A DNA stretch of 64,000 nucleotides, from positions 310,001 through 374,000 of the forward strand of contig JACATO010000121.1 of assembly GCA_018389105.1 (NCBI GenBank), in the 5' to 3' direction. A model generated the notes under the pieces. That model did no database searches and had not been told where the DNA came from. It saw only the letters and a program-made list of their open reading frames with translations. Of the stretch, positions 63,988 to 64,000 are shown piece after piece (within the stretch, counting starts at the first letter, position 1; each line of letters begins with the position of its first letter). Origin of the DNA: Nautilus pompilius (Eukaryota > Mollusca > Cephalopoda > Nautilida > Nautilidae). A program made the translations under genes and the position numbers.

Positions 63988-64000
63988 TATCTAAAACAAA

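Overview
The window is metazoan nuclear DNA: AT-rich, with GT-AG introns, microsatellites and many decayed DNA transposons and LINE fragments. I suspect an invertebrate, most likely a mollusc. That rests on the character of the repeats and on the gene being invertebrate-like but clearly homologous to vertebrate GPR125, so it is an inference only. There are no bacterial or archaeal features, and I saw no tRNA, rRNA or CRISPR array.

One host gene accounts for the recognisable coding sequence. It is an adhesion G-protein-coupled receptor of subfamily A (ADGRA3/GPR125-like, possibly the single invertebrate ADGRA) on the minus strand. I could place twelve exons with matching splice phases, from the leucine-rich-repeat C-cap (44899-45062) to the stop codon at 4784. 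In protein order they encode LRRCT, an Ig-like domain plus a hormone-receptor domain, a GAIN-like region over five exons, a GPS-like exon, seven membrane helices over four exons, and a cytoplasmic tail of about 555 residues ending in the PDZ ligand ETSV. Upstream LRR and signal-peptide exons were not found and probably lie beyond 64000. The GPS exon (14311-14412) has a two-base frame defect exactly where a conserved cysteine codon is expected. Every other junction is in phase.

The rest is intron or flank colonised by mobile DNA. Two near-identical Tc1-like relics in opposite orientation (7761-9596 and about 29105-30936) bracket ten of the twelve exons. The 17-kb intron (27896-44898) also holds a Tc1-like element with an internal repeat of its terminal motif (37041-38035), a CR1-like LINE tail (32150-32450), a possible SINE head and a possible Helitron end. 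A roughly 1-kb GA-rich array with higher-order structure lies at 24247-25233.

The right-hand 19 kb (45063-64000) is presumed intron or 5' flank. It holds a decayed hAT relic (about 46000-48250), a hAT element with a perfect 8-bp target duplication (48750-51255), a complete-length but frameshifted mariner (54582-55878), two antisense LINE fragments, and a TIR-bounded element of a superfamily I cannot assign (62642-63987). These are autonomous-type transposons in various stages of decay. I see no operon-like or multi-gene system other than the receptor.
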